From Planctomycetota bacterium (GTDB lineage: Bacteria > Planctomycetota > UBA1135 > GCA-002686595), in the NCBI GenBank assembly GCA_020853575.1, contig JADYYP010000067.1, positions 52,072-116,071 on the forward strand: DNA of 64,000 nt. Direction: 5' to 3'. The first letter of the stretch is position 1; every line of letters starts with the position of its first letter. Below, in pieces: positions 47,497 through 56,909 of this stretch. The notes below the pieces were generated by a model. That model saw nothing but the letters and a program-made list of their open reading frames with translations. It did no database searches and was not told where the DNA came from. The translations under genes and the position numbers were made by a program.

Positions 47497-49413
47497 ATGA
47501 GCGACTCGCGTCCGGATCGGGCAGGCTGGCATTCCGACTTGCCGACCTTCCACGGAACGACGCCTCAAGTCGTGGTGCGTGCGCTGGAGAGTTTCGTTGC
47601 AGATGCGAGCGACGAACAACGCTCCGCATGGAGTGGCTGGATCCCGCAACTCCAACGAGAGTCGCGGGAGCTTGTGGTCGCCGAACCGAGCGCTTCGAGC
47701 TACTGGGCGATCCTGGAGTACCGACTGCCTCGCGATGGTCGTCGTCCGGACGTCATCGTTCTCGAACAGGGCGTCGTGGTGGTCTTGGAACTCAAGGGAC
47801 CGGACACGCCCCTTCGCGCGGGCTTGGACCAAGTGCTCGCCTACGCACGCGATCTGCGCGCGTACCACCTCGAGTGCCACGAACGTCCGGTCGTCCCGGT
47901 GCTCGTACAGCCGATGGCGAAACTCGAAGGTGAGACCGTCGACGGAGCCTGGGTGGTAGCCCCGCGTGGTCTCGATGGATTGCTGCAACGGATCGGACGC
48001 ACGCTCAGCGCGACCCCGATCACCCCGGACGCGTTTCTCGCCGACGACACGTACTGTCCGCTCCCATCGATCGTGGAAGCGGCGCGCGACCTCTTCGAGC
48101 ACGGCAATCTGCCGTACATCAAACGAGCGCGGGCCTGCACGGATCCGGCGCTCGAGACGATCGCGAACATCGCGCGCGAGGCCGCCACCACGAAGACACG
48201 GCATCTGGTGTTCCTGCAGGGTGTGCCAGGGAGCGGCAAGACGCTGGTCGGCTTGCAAGTCGTGCACGCGCGTTGGCTCAAGGACTTGGCGGTGCTTCGT
48301 GAAGATGGGCGACCGCGGCCACCTGCGGTCTACCTGTCCGGCAACGGCCCGCTGGTCGCTGTGATGCAGCATGCTCTCGCGGACGGCGGGGCCGGTGGCA
48401 AGACGTTTGTGCAGGGCGTGAAGGAGTACATCGCGTTCTACTCGAAGAAAAAGCGCATCCCGCCGGAGCGCTTGGTCGTGTTCGACGAGGCTCAACGCGC
48501 ACACGACGCGGCTCAGTTCGCCAAGGTCCACAAGCAAGAAGAGGCTCATCACTCAGAACCTGCCCACCTCTTGCAGTTCATGGAGAGGGTTCCGGAGTGG
48601 TGTGTCCTCGTGGCGCTCGTCGGGACCGGGCAAGCGATTCACGTAGGAGAGGAAACGGGACTTCCGCTGTGGCGTGAGGCGCTGCGAAGCGCGACGGCCG
48701 ACGACTGGACCGTCCACGCCTCCAGCACGACCGAGGAGGTGTTCTCCGGCAGCGAGATCAAGACCCGCTGGCATCCTTCCCTGTCGCTGGACACGGAACT
48801 TCGCCACCACCTCGTGCCGCGAGTGCACGAACTCGTCGAGTTTCTGGTCGAGCACGACGACGCACAAGCCGCAGCTCGCCTCGCAGCTCAGGTCCACGCC
48901 GACGGGCATCGTTTCCTGATCACGAGGACTCTCGACGCTGCGAAGGAGTACCTGCGTGCCCGCTATGGCGAATCACCTCGTGCTCGTTACGGCCTCATCG
49001 CCTCGTCTCGTTGCAAGCACCTCGAGACCGTCGGTATCGACAACTCGTTCCAAACGACCAAGCGCCTGAAGGTCGGCCCTTGGTACAACGCGCCGGCCAC
49101 CGACGCGCTGTCCTGCCGTGCGCTCAACACCGTCGTGACCGAGTTTCAGGCCCAGGGACTCGAACTCGACATGGCGCTGCTCGCCTGGGGTACGGACTTT
49201 CGGCGCCACGACGGCCGCTGGAACAGCGCGCTCGCGCGACGTCACAAGGACAAGGTGGCCGATCCGCACGCCCTCCGCCGCAACGCCTACCGCGTGTTGC
49301 TGACGCGTGGTCGCGACGGCACCGTGATCTACGTGCCCAAGCTCGAATTCCTCGACGAAACCTGGGACTGGCTGTTGCGGTGCGGCGCACGACAGCTCGC
49401 GTCCGAAGCCTAG
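47497..49413 (+). CDS. PD-(D/E)XK nuclease-like domain fused to DUF2075 (schlafen-type) helicase
   Basis: 638 residues, soluble. ATG at 47497, ribosome-binding site weak. Residues ~60-105 look like a PD-(D/E)XK nuclease core: Glu74 (AILEYRLP), PDVIVL with Asp85, and LELKG with Glu98/Lys100. The helicase part has Walker A GVPGSGKT (242-249, Lys248), Walker B VVFDEAQ (Asp330, Glu331) and the superfamily-1 end motif YRVLLTRGRDGTVIYVP near 610, as in DUF2075 proteins. The family is thought to act on DNA or RNA; a nuclease-helicase fusion of this type fits a restriction/defence enzyme. It stands alone between an IS91 fragment and a possible IS110 relic. Confidence 0.8.
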   Translation: MSDSRPDRAGWHSDLPTFHGTTPQVVVRALESFVADASDEQRSAWSGWIPQLQRESRELVVAEPSASSYWAILEYRLPRDGRRPDVIVLEQGVVVVLELKGPDTPLRAGLDQVLAYARDLRAYHLECHERPVVPVLVQPMAKLEGETVDGAWVVAPRGLDGLLQRIGRTLSATPITPDAFLADDTYCPLPSIVEAARDLFEHGNLPYIKRARACTDPALETIANIAREAATTKTRHLVFLQGVPGSGKTLVGLQVVHARWLKDLAVLREDGRPRPPAVYLSGNGPLVAVMQHALADGGAGGKTFVQGVKEYIAFYSKKKRIPPERLVVFDEAQRAHDAAQFAKVHKQEEAHHSEPAHLLQFMERVPEWCVLVALVGTGQAIHVGEETGLPLWREALRSATADDWTVHASSTTEEVFSGSEIKTRWHPSLSLDTELRHHLVPRVHELVEFLVEHDDAQAAARLAAQVHADGHRFLITRTLDAAKEYLRARYGESPRARYGLIASSRCKHLETVGIDNSFQTTKRLKVGPWYNAPATDALSCRALNTVVTEFQAQGLELDMALLAWGTDFRRHDGRWNSALARRHKDKVADPHALRRNAYRVLLTRGRDGTVIYVPKLEFLDETWDWLLRCGARQLASEA

Positions 49414-49639
49414 CCCGCCAAAAAAAGCTTGTCGCAAGTCGAAGCGCGCGAAGGCGACACATGGAGCGTGACGCAGGATCGCCGAAGTGCGGTTCGACGC
49501 CGTAGGGACTTGTTGAACGGGCTGCTTCGGATGGGGCCGCTTTCGCAGCGAGTCCTTGAGCTTGTTGGCGACGGAGTGAGCCCTCTCGCAGTTCTGGCCA
49601 CGGCCCGCCGCGTCTCGTCGAGCACGAGCTTCGCGAGTT

Positions 49640-49768
49640 CGACAGAGCTGCGCGCACGCAGCAGCGGTCGCCCAGATCGAGCCCGATGGTGAGCGAGGTC
49701 GGCGACGTCGCGGCCGACGCTCCCTGCGTCGAGACTTCCTGCTTCGAGGGCTTGGACATCGAGCGCAA
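49640..49768 (-). mobile_element. Possible IS110-family transposase N-terminal relic
   Basis: A minus-strand frame begins MRSMSKPSKQEVSTQ and reaches TIGLDLGDR, like the first DEDD motif of IS110 transposases, then loses similarity. No further transposase motif follows. The rest of the 49414-49921 gap holds nothing I recognise. Confidence 0.28.
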
Positions 49769-49921
49769 CTGTGTGGCGCGTGCGACGGACGGGGTCTCAG
49801 ACCGCTTGATGGTCTACCTCCTTGTGATTCGGGGTTGGTCAACACCCCCTTGGTACCACTGAGGCAGCGCAAGCTCGACCGCGCGTGGAGGTCGGCCTTC
49901 TCATCCCATCTATCCGCTCGT

Positions 49922-51691
49922 TCAGGGATCGATCGTGAAGTGCAGCGCGTTGGAGAGCGAGGTCGTGCTCGCGCTCGCGGGGTCGCGCGACCACCACTGC
50001 GTGCACACCTCGGTGCCCGCGCCCAAGGCCGGATAGGCACCGGAGTGGATCAACGCATTGAAGTTGACGAGGTACGTGCCCGTGCAATCGGTGCCCGTGC
50101 TCGAACCGCCAGAGTTCTGGGAGAAGGTGCGAATCACCGGCGACGCGACGCACAAGGTTCCGCCTTGGAATGCGACGTCGTTGGGGCGGAAGCCGAAGAA
50201 CAGCAGGCCGTTCTTCTGATTGAGGAAGCTCGAGCCCGTCACGTTGAAGGTGGTCGAGGTGCCGAAGTCGGGCGAGCCCTGGAAGGCGATCGACGGCACG
50301 CAGCCGGCGCTGTTGGTCTTGCCCGTGCAGTAGGTCGTGACGCTGGTGGGGAAGACGCTCCACAGCTCGACCTTGCCGGCATTGGTGAATGCGCCGTCGT
50401 CCCAGTTGGGCGAGCCGACCAGGATGTCCGCGTAGCCGTCGTGATCGAGGTCGCCCGCACCCGCGACCGCCGCGCCCAAACTCTCGCCCGCTTGCGAGCC
50501 AAAGCGCGCGCTGATGAGCAGTCCGGTCTTGCCCGAAAACACGTAGGCCGCGCCGCGATTGGCGGGCCCGAGCAAACCGTCGAAGTTCGGCGCGCCGACG
50601 ATGAAGTCGAGGAAGCCGTCGCCGTTGACGTCGCCCGCGGCACCGAGCGCTTGGCCGAAATTCGAGTTCGCCGCGCCGTGCAGCGAGAACATCACCGTCG
50701 GCGAGAGGTTCAAGGTCAGCGCGCGGCCCGAGTACACGATCACCTTGCCCGCGTTGGTGCCGAACTCGTCGCTGTCGGGCGCGCCGACGATCACGTCGGG
50801 ATAGGTGTCGCCGTCGAGGTCGCCCGGCAGCGCCACGCTCTTGCCGAAGCCCGCGTCGACGACCGTGTCGATCAACAGTTCGAGCTGCGCGCCGGTGTGG
50901 CCCGAGCACAGCCGCGCGCTGCCGACCGTCGAGCCCAAGTAGTTGTCGCCAGGATTGCCGACCAACACGTCGGTCCAGCCGTCGCGATCGACATCGCTGC
51001 CGCCGGCGAGCGCATAGCCGAAGTTGTCGTTCGCTGAACCCAGTCCGAGCGTCCGCAGCACGACGAGCTGCTGCGCCATGAACGCAGCGCCCGAGTAGAT
51101 GCGCACGACGCCCGAGTCGACTCCGTTGAAGTCCTCGAACGGCGCGGCAACGGCGAGATCGCCGGCTCCGTCGTGATCGATGTCGCCCGCGCCCGCGACG
51201 GCGAAGCCGAACTTGTCGCCCGCGACGTTTCCGGCGAGCGAGGTGATCGTCGTCATCGCGGCGCGGTAGATGTACACGCGGCCGCGGCCTCCGTCGGAGT
51301 TGGGCGCGGCGACGGCGTACTCCGTGCGTCCGTCTCCGCTCGCATCGCCGAAGAACGCGAGCGCGTAGCCGAGCTGATCGCCGGGCACGTGGTTGGGCGC
51401 GTTGCCGAGGAACGGATCGATTTGCAGCGGGCCGTTGAAGGTCTGGCCCATCGCCGTCGAGCCAAAGTGCAAGCGCGCTCCGCCCTTGCTGTCGTCCTGC
51501 GGCCGATTGCCGTAGTGGCCGAGCAAGAAGTCGGGGTAGTTGTCGTTGTCGAGGTTGCCGCTCGCCGCGATCGCGCAGCCCAAGCGCGCGTTGGCGACTC
51601 CGATCTGGTCGACGAACAGCGAGGTTTGCGCGTGGGCGACGCTGGTCGCGGCCACTGCGGTCAGGACGAGGGCAGGGAAACGCTGGGACAT
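49922..51691 (-). CDS. Secreted FG-GAP (integrin-alpha-like) propeller with YCTA C-terminal module
   Basis: 589 residues; signal peptide MSQRFPALVLTAVAATSVAHAQ. Residues ~30-445 form about seven FG-GAP repeats with calcium-binding loops of the D.D.DG.D type (GDIDHDGAGDLAVAAP, GDLDGDTYPDVIVGAP, GDVNGDGFLDFIVGAP), each preceded by FG.A. The C-terminal module is 49922-50332 (YCTGKTNSAGC, NQKNGLLFFG, FQGGTLCVASP, QWWSRDPAS, LSNALHFTIDP). GGAG lies 11 bases before the ATG. Calcium-stabilised extracellular propeller; role unknown. Confidence 0.87.
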   Translation of the reverse strand: MSQRFPALVLTAVAATSVAHAQTSLFVDQIGVANARLGCAIAASGNLDNDNYPDFLLGHYGNRPQDDSKGGARLHFGSTAMGQTFNGPLQIDPFLGNAPNHVPGDQLGYALAFFGDASGDGRTEYAVAAPNSDGGRGRVYIYRAAMTTITSLAGNVAGDKFGFAVAGAGDIDHDGAGDLAVAAPFEDFNGVDSGVVRIYSGAAFMAQQLVVLRTLGLGSANDNFGYALAGGSDVDRDGWTDVLVGNPGDNYLGSTVGSARLCSGHTGAQLELLIDTVVDAGFGKSVALPGDLDGDTYPDVIVGAPDSDEFGTNAGKVIVYSGRALTLNLSPTVMFSLHGAANSNFGQALGAAGDVNGDGFLDFIVGAPNFDGLLGPANRGAAYVFSGKTGLLISARFGSQAGESLGAAVAGAGDLDHDGYADILVGSPNWDDGAFTNAGKVELWSVFPTSVTTYCTGKTNSAGCVPSIAFQGSPDFGTSTTFNVTGSSFLNQKNGLLFFGFRPNDVAFQGGTLCVASPVIRTFSQNSGGSSTGTDCTGTYLVNFNALIHSGAYPALGAGTEVCTQWWSRDPASASTTSLSNALHFTIDP

Positions 51692-51751
51692 CTGGGGGGG
51701 CTCCGATGCGGATCGAACCGTTGCCCAGGAATCCTCGGCGAGGCTCGCGCG

Positions 51752-52285
51752 TTACGCGAGAGCGGGGTCATTTTCCGCGAAAAGCGAGGGACCGGCGGGC
51801 GTCAAAATCGTCTCGCGGTGCAGCCGCGCTTCGGGGCGCGGGGTGACGACCTTGCTGACCAAGGGCCCGCGCTTGCCGATCTGGCGCGCGCCGGCCTCGC
51901 TCGCGGATCGAACCTCGCTGACTTTGCCCGTGAGCATCAAGAAGCCCTTGCCGCCGAGCGCCATCGCGACGTGGACGCGGAAGAGCTTCACCTCGGCCGC
52001 CTTCACGGCTGCGTCGGCGCCCTCGATGATCGAGGTCACCGAGAGGGCCTCGAGGATGCCGAGCTCATCCTCGTCGCGCTCCTCGAGAGCGACGCCGCCG
52101 GTGATCTCAGGAAACACGCGCTGGTCGATGTTGGGGATCAAGAGCTCGTCGATCAGCGCCTCGCGCGAGTCGCGCTTGCCTGCGGCGATGCTCGCTTCGA
52201 CCGCGGCGACTTGACCACCGATCGTCACGCTGTACTTGCCCGAGCAGATCGTGCGCGCGACGAGCCCGGGGCCGCGCGAGAGCGC
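51752..52285 (-). pseudogene. 3' part of a BMC-T (PduT/EtuB-like) microcompartment shell protein, beheaded
   Basis: On the minus strand GKYSVTIGGQVAAVEASIAAG is the end of a first BMC domain. ELLIPNIDQRVFPEITG is the linker, and DELGILEALSVTSIIEGADA, KAAEVKLFRVHVAMALGG, KGFLMLTGKVSEVRSASEAG a complete second BMC domain, followed by LVSKVVTPRPEARL and TAA. The first domain starts only where IS91 fragment sequence ends (about 52285), so the start codon and most of domain 1 are gone. BMC-T proteins form trimeric facets of shells around metabolic enzyme cargo. No other microcompartment gene is in the window. Confidence 0.72.
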
Positions 52286-52288
52286 GTT

Positions 52289-52575
52289 ACGCGGCGGCGC
52301 ATCGGTCGCGTGCGCGAGCTCGCACGGCTCCGTCGCGCCGCGCCGCTCGAACCCACGCCGTTCCACTTGGGCCGAGTTGCTGAAGCGCGTTTTCGACATC
52401 GACGTGCTCATGAGCCCCCACTGCGGCGCTCGGCGCAAGCTGATCGCGCTGCTCACCGACCCCGCCGTTGCGCGCAAGACCCTCGCGGATCTCGGCCACC
52501 CGACCGCGCCTCCAATCCTCGCCCCCGCCCGCGTCACCGCCGAGTTCACCTTCGACGCGCAATCGCTCCACTCCC
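52289..52575 (+). mobile_element. IS91-family C-terminal fragment (second subtype)
   Basis: Reads STWAELLKRVFDIDVLMSPH, CGARRKLIALLTDPAVARK and TLADLGHPTAPP; residues differ from the other copies at many sites (MSPHCGARRK for TCPHCGGPRR). The left edge touches the BMC-T remnant. No tail repeat follows. Confidence 0.72.
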
Positions 52576-53006
52576 GAGCAACTCGCCGACCCGCACACCC
52601 AGCGCACCGGCGCGGCCGCGCTTGGTCCGCGGTGCCCACCACCCGCTGCGAAGCGAGGCGGCTCTGCCCCCTGATCACCCGAGCACGCCCGAGTGCTCGC
52701 CGCCGAGACCCGCCGAGCGGCCGCCGCGCTCCCCTGGGTCGGTGGTCATGAGCTTGGAGTTCCTCGCACGGCGACGCGGTCAGGATCTGAAGTCGAGCCC
52801 GGGCTCGCGTGCGAAGTCGCGCGGGTCCGGGCTCGCTGCTGTCCGGGGGCCTGGGCGGTGGCGGCGAACCTCACGCGGGCGCGACGAAATTGCTTGATCC
52901 GTGGGGCGGCGCCTAGGAAATCGCAAGCACGGGAGTAACACCCGCGCGGCTTCGAGGATGATCGAGCGCGCCCCGCGTCACCGCGGGGCAATCGGAGATC
53001 CCCACG
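52576..53006. other. Intergenic region without a supported gene
   Basis: 431 bases before the large S8 protease gene. Only the GGAG ribosome-binding site about eight bases before 53007 is recognisable. Confidence 0.4.
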
Positions 53007-56000
53007 ATGTCGTTGGTCAGCTTTGTTTTCGCCGTCGCGCTGCAGTCGCCGCCGCTCGCCGTTGCCACGCTCCCGTCGCCCGAGGTCCCGCGCGACGCCA
53101 ACTGCGGCACCCTCGCGCCGGTCGACGAGCTCCTCGACGACGCGATCCCGCTGCCCGAACCGGCGCAGTGGGAGGAGTGCGCTGGCGGCGATCGCCGCGT
53201 GGCCGCGCCGTCGGGCGATTCGTTCTTCCTGGGCTTCGCGTCCGGGAGCTACTACCCAGCCGCGGACGAGCGACTCGATCCGCAACTGGCGCTCGCGACT
53301 TGGTCGCCGACGCGCGACGCGCGGCCCGACGACGTCACCTACGGCTTCGTGATGTTCAGCAAGCGCATGACGCCCGAGCGCTTCGCCGCGCTCGAGCGCT
53401 TGGGCGCGCGCGTGCTCGAGTTCCAGCCGTTCTACTGCGTCAAGGCGGCGCTGCCGCGCACGCGTCTCGACGAAGTCGCCGCCCTGGACTTCGTGCGTTG
53501 GGTCGGCGCCGCGCGGCCGCAGCAGAAGCTCGACGTCGGACTTGCGAGCGCCATCGCCAACTTGCGTGGCGCTGAGCCGCTCGCGGTGGTCATCGACGTG
53601 TCCGAGTCGGACCTGTGCGCCGCGTCGAGCTCCGTCGCGGTCGGAGTCGTCGAGGAATCCAACGGCGACAACGCGCTTCCGGGCAACGACGAGTTCCGTC
53701 CGCGGCAGTGGATGTCGAACGGTTGGCAGCAGCACGCGCTCGAAGCTCACGGCGTGGAGTTGCTCGAGTACATCGACTCGTTGCACGCCTTTCGCGCCAC
53801 GCTCGATCCGGCGCGGCTCGAAGAACTGGCCGAGCTCGACTTCGTGCAGTTCATCGAGCCCGTGCGGATGGCGCGACTGGCGCACGACGAGTCGATGCCG
53901 ATGGTCGAGGCCGACCGCACGCGCGCGAGCTACGACGGTTCGACCAACAGCGTGGCGATCGCGGGCCTGATCGACTCGGGCTTCTACCTCGCACACTCGG
54001 CCATCGATCCGGTGAGCGTTGGCTTCGATCTGTCGAGCGATGCCACAGGTCCCTTCGTCGATGGCTGCGGGCACGGCACGCACGTGTGCGGGACGCTGCT
54101 CGGCAATGGCGATGTCAACGCGAGCTACGCGGGCGTCGCGCCCGGACTGGGCTGGGGCTCGACCGGTCGCTTCTACGCCGTGCGTATCGGCAACTCCGAT
54201 TGCACGCTCTCGACGAGCTACGGAACGATGGCCTCGGCGATGCACACGCCCTACACCGATCCCGGCGGCAACACGACGCCGATTCCGATGGTCGTGGGTT
54301 GCTCGTGGGGTGTGTTTTCGTCGGCTGCCTATGGCACCGACTTCAACGCGCGCGTGTGGGACGCGGAGGTCTTCGATCGCGACCAGCAGTACGTGTTCGC
54401 GGCGGGCAACTCGGGTTCGATCCCGGGCCAGATGGACCTCGAGGGGGCGGCGAAGAACGTGATTTCGGTCGGCTCCGTCTACGACTGGGACGACCTGGCG
54501 CACGACCCCGGGGCCGTCGCGCAGAGCTCCAGTCGCGGCCCGACGGCAGACGGTCGATGGAAGCCCAATGTGTGCGCACCCGGCGACGGGATCCACTCGT
54601 GCGCGGCCGGCACGGCGACGGGCTACGCCTTCAAGACCGGCACGAGCACGGCGCAGCCGCACGTCGCCGGAATCGCGGCGCAGCTGTGCGACCACTACAG
54701 CGGGCTGCGCTATCACCCCGCCGCCTTGTCCGCCGTCCTGATGGCGAGCGCAGTCACACGCTCGAACCTCCTGTTGACGAGCCCGACGACCTCGGCTGCG
54801 CACTTGAATGCCTATGGCACCGGACGCGTCGACGCCTACAAGGCGCACTTCAGCGACAGCCAGCAGTCCCTGTACTTCTGGAACGCGACGTTGGCCTGGA
54901 ACCAGTCGACCTCGGTCGACTTCCCGATCAGCGCCGGCGCGACGCGCGTGACGATCGTCGTGCACTACAAGGAACAGGAAGCACCCGCGGGCGGCGTGCG
55001 CGCGCTGATCAACGACCTCGATTCGTTCATCGACGCCTCACCGTTCCAGGCGGGCAACAACACCGGCGACTACACGGCGCAGCAATCGTCGCTCGACAAC
55101 ACCGAGGTGCGTAGCCTGGACAATCCGCTGGCCACGACCTGGCGCATCAAGGTCTATCCGTCGGCGATGATTCCGTTCCAGTCGGTCAAGGTCGGCATCT
55201 GTGCGATCGTCACCTATGGCGACACGACGCCGACGCCGGTGTTCGCGGTCACGACGACCGACGCGTACGTCAAGCCCTTCGAGAACACGACCTGCTCGGC
55301 GTTCTATTTCAATCCGAGCTACGTGGCGTCCGCGGTGTACCTCGACGCCAGCACGATCGCGACCAACCTGGTCTCGACCGTCGGGAAGCTGGCCGACGGC
55401 GCGGTCGTGGATTACGGCTTGGGAGTGAGCGGCACGGATGGCGCCGAGGTCGGCAACGTGCTGCACGGCACCTCCAAGTTCGTCACCTGGACCGTCAACT
55501 GGGGGAGCGAGGGCACCAAGAACTTCTCGGTCGAGGCGCGCTCGGACAACGCCGTCACGGCGAACGATGCCGTCGCCGTGTACGTCGATGGCACGCAGCC
55601 CGGCGCCGTGACCAACTTGGTCTCGACGACGCACACGCCCAACGTGTGGAGCAACAACTCCGCGGTCAGCTACCAGTGGACGGCGGCGACCGACAACCTC
55701 TCGGGTGTCGACGGTTACAGCGTGTTCACCACGAGCGCAGCCAATCAGCCGGGCGCGCTCAAGGACATCGAGCAGGTCACCAACTACTCGGAGACGCTCG
55801 GCCAGGGCACGTGGTGGTTCAACATCCGCACGGTCGACAACAGCGGCAACTGGGACGACGACTACGCGTCGCTGGGCCCGATCAAAATCGACACGCTCGC
55901 GCCCTTCGCGCCGACGGGAGTGAACTCGCCCAGCCATCCCAGCGGCGTGCAGCAGTGCGCCACGCTGGTGCAACTCGCGTGGAACCCGGCCGTCGACAAC

Positions 56001-56630
56001 CTCGGCGGCTCGGGCGTCGCGGGGTACCTGGTCGCGATCAACTCGCTGGTGAACTTCGATCCAACCGGCGCTGCCAACGTGCCGGCGAATCAGACGAGCT
56101 ACCAGGCCGACATCTTCTCGTCGCCCTTGGCGCGCTACGCGCACATTCGCACGCGCGACAACGCCGGCAACCTGTCGCCGACTGTGCACCTGGGGCCGTT
56201 CTACGCCAACGCGAACTCGGTGTTGAGCTACTGCACCGCGAAGACCAACTCGTTGGGCTGCGTCCCCGCGATCGGCTCGCAGAACGCGCCGTCGAAGTCG
56301 GCCGGCAACTTCACGGTCACGTGCGCGAACGTGCTCAACCAGAAGAACGGCCTGCTGTTCTTCGGTTCGACTGCGTCCGCCGTGCCGTTCCAAGGCGGCA
56401 TCAAGTGTGTCGCGTCGCCGGTGTTCCGCGGCACGAACTTGAGCTCGGGCGGCGCGTCGAGCGGTAGCTCGTGCACCGGCACCTACACCTTCACCTTCGA
56501 CACCGCGACGATGAACGCCTATGGCATGAGCCCCGGAAACACGGTGTATGCGCAGTGGTGGATGCGCGATCCCGCGAGCGCGTCGACCACGGGCTTGTCG
56601 AACGCATTGCAGTTCACCGTGTGCCAGTAG
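53007..56630 (+). CDS. Large secreted subtilisin-like (S8) protease with YCTA C-terminal module
   Basis: 1207 residues; ATG 53007 with GGAG about eight bases upstream and a short signal peptide (MSLVSFVFAVALQSPPLAVA). Residues ~90-310 contain two inhibitor/propeptide-like units (TPERFAALERLGARVLEF..., LEELAELDFVQFIEPV). Catalytic triad complete: Asp323 (GLIDSGF), His356 (GHGTHVCG), Ser547 (GTSTAQPHVAG), oxyanion Asn in FAAGNSG. A beta-sandwich (DLDSFIDASPFQ) and two FN3-like domains (~850-1065) follow, then the module at 56229-56630 (YCTAKTNSLGC, NQKNGLLFFG, FQGGIKCVASP, QWWMRDPAS, LSNALQFTV). Probably an exported peptide-degrading enzyme retained at the cell surface. Confidence 0.9.
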   Translation: MSLVSFVFAVALQSPPLAVATLPSPEVPRDANCGTLAPVDELLDDAIPLPEPAQWEECAGGDRRVAAPSGDSFFLGFASGSYYPAADERLDPQLALATWSPTRDARPDDVTYGFVMFSKRMTPERFAALERLGARVLEFQPFYCVKAALPRTRLDEVAALDFVRWVGAARPQQKLDVGLASAIANLRGAEPLAVVIDVSESDLCAASSSVAVGVVEESNGDNALPGNDEFRPRQWMSNGWQQHALEAHGVELLEYIDSLHAFRATLDPARLEELAELDFVQFIEPVRMARLAHDESMPMVEADRTRASYDGSTNSVAIAGLIDSGFYLAHSAIDPVSVGFDLSSDATGPFVDGCGHGTHVCGTLLGNGDVNASYAGVAPGLGWGSTGRFYAVRIGNSDCTLSTSYGTMASAMHTPYTDPGGNTTPIPMVVGCSWGVFSSAAYGTDFNARVWDAEVFDRDQQYVFAAGNSGSIPGQMDLEGAAKNVISVGSVYDWDDLAHDPGAVAQSSSRGPTADGRWKPNVCAPGDGIHSCAAGTATGYAFKTGTSTAQPHVAGIAAQLCDHYSGLRYHPAALSAVLMASAVTRSNLLLTSPTTSAAHLNAYGTGRVDAYKAHFSDSQQSLYFWNATLAWNQSTSVDFPISAGATRVTIVVHYKEQEAPAGGVRALINDLDSFIDASPFQAGNNTGDYTAQQSSLDNTEVRSLDNPLATTWRIKVYPSAMIPFQSVKVGICAIVTYGDTTPTPVFAVTTTDAYVKPFENTTCSAFYFNPSYVASAVYLDASTIATNLVSTVGKLADGAVVDYGLGVSGTDGAEVGNVLHGTSKFVTWTVNWGSEGTKNFSVEARSDNAVTANDAVAVYVDGTQPGAVTNLVSTTHTPNVWSNNSAVSYQWTAATDNLSGVDGYSVFTTSAANQPGALKDIEQVTNYSETLGQGTWWFNIRTVDNSGNWDDDYASLGPIKIDTLAPFAPTGVNSPSHPSGVQQCATLVQLAWNPAVDNLGGSGVAGYLVAINSLVNFDPTGAANVPANQTSYQADIFSSPLARYAHIRTRDNAGNLSPTVHLGPFYANANSVLSYCTAKTNSLGCVPAIGSQNAPSKSAGNFTVTCANVLNQKNGLLFFGSTASAVPFQGGIKCVASPVFRGTNLSSGGASSGSSCTGTYTFTFDTATMNAYGMSPGNTVYAQWWMRDPASASTTGLSNALQFTVCQ

Positions 56631-56909
56631 CTCGGCGCGGCGCCGTTCCATCGAGCGAGCGCGCACGCGCGACCGCGGCGCATTCGCGGCGGGAGAGTCC
56701 GGCGGGCTCTCGCGGCGCGTCGTGATCGACGTGGCGCGGGAACGCAACGGCAGCCGTCACTCGAGCGTCGTTGCGATGACCCTCCCGTCGACGGCGCGAC
56801 CCCTCTGCGCCCGCGAGGCCACGCTTCCCCGCCGCTGCCGGATCCTCCGCAAGGCTCGGCCCCCTTCGGCGTCGGAAGCTGCGCTTCGACCTCGAGGGAG
56901 CCGCACCGC

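Noticed and set aside
52746..54965. 739-codon minus-strand frame opposite the S8 protease
   Set aside because: Antisense shadow; the plus strand has the full catalytic triad and signal peptide.
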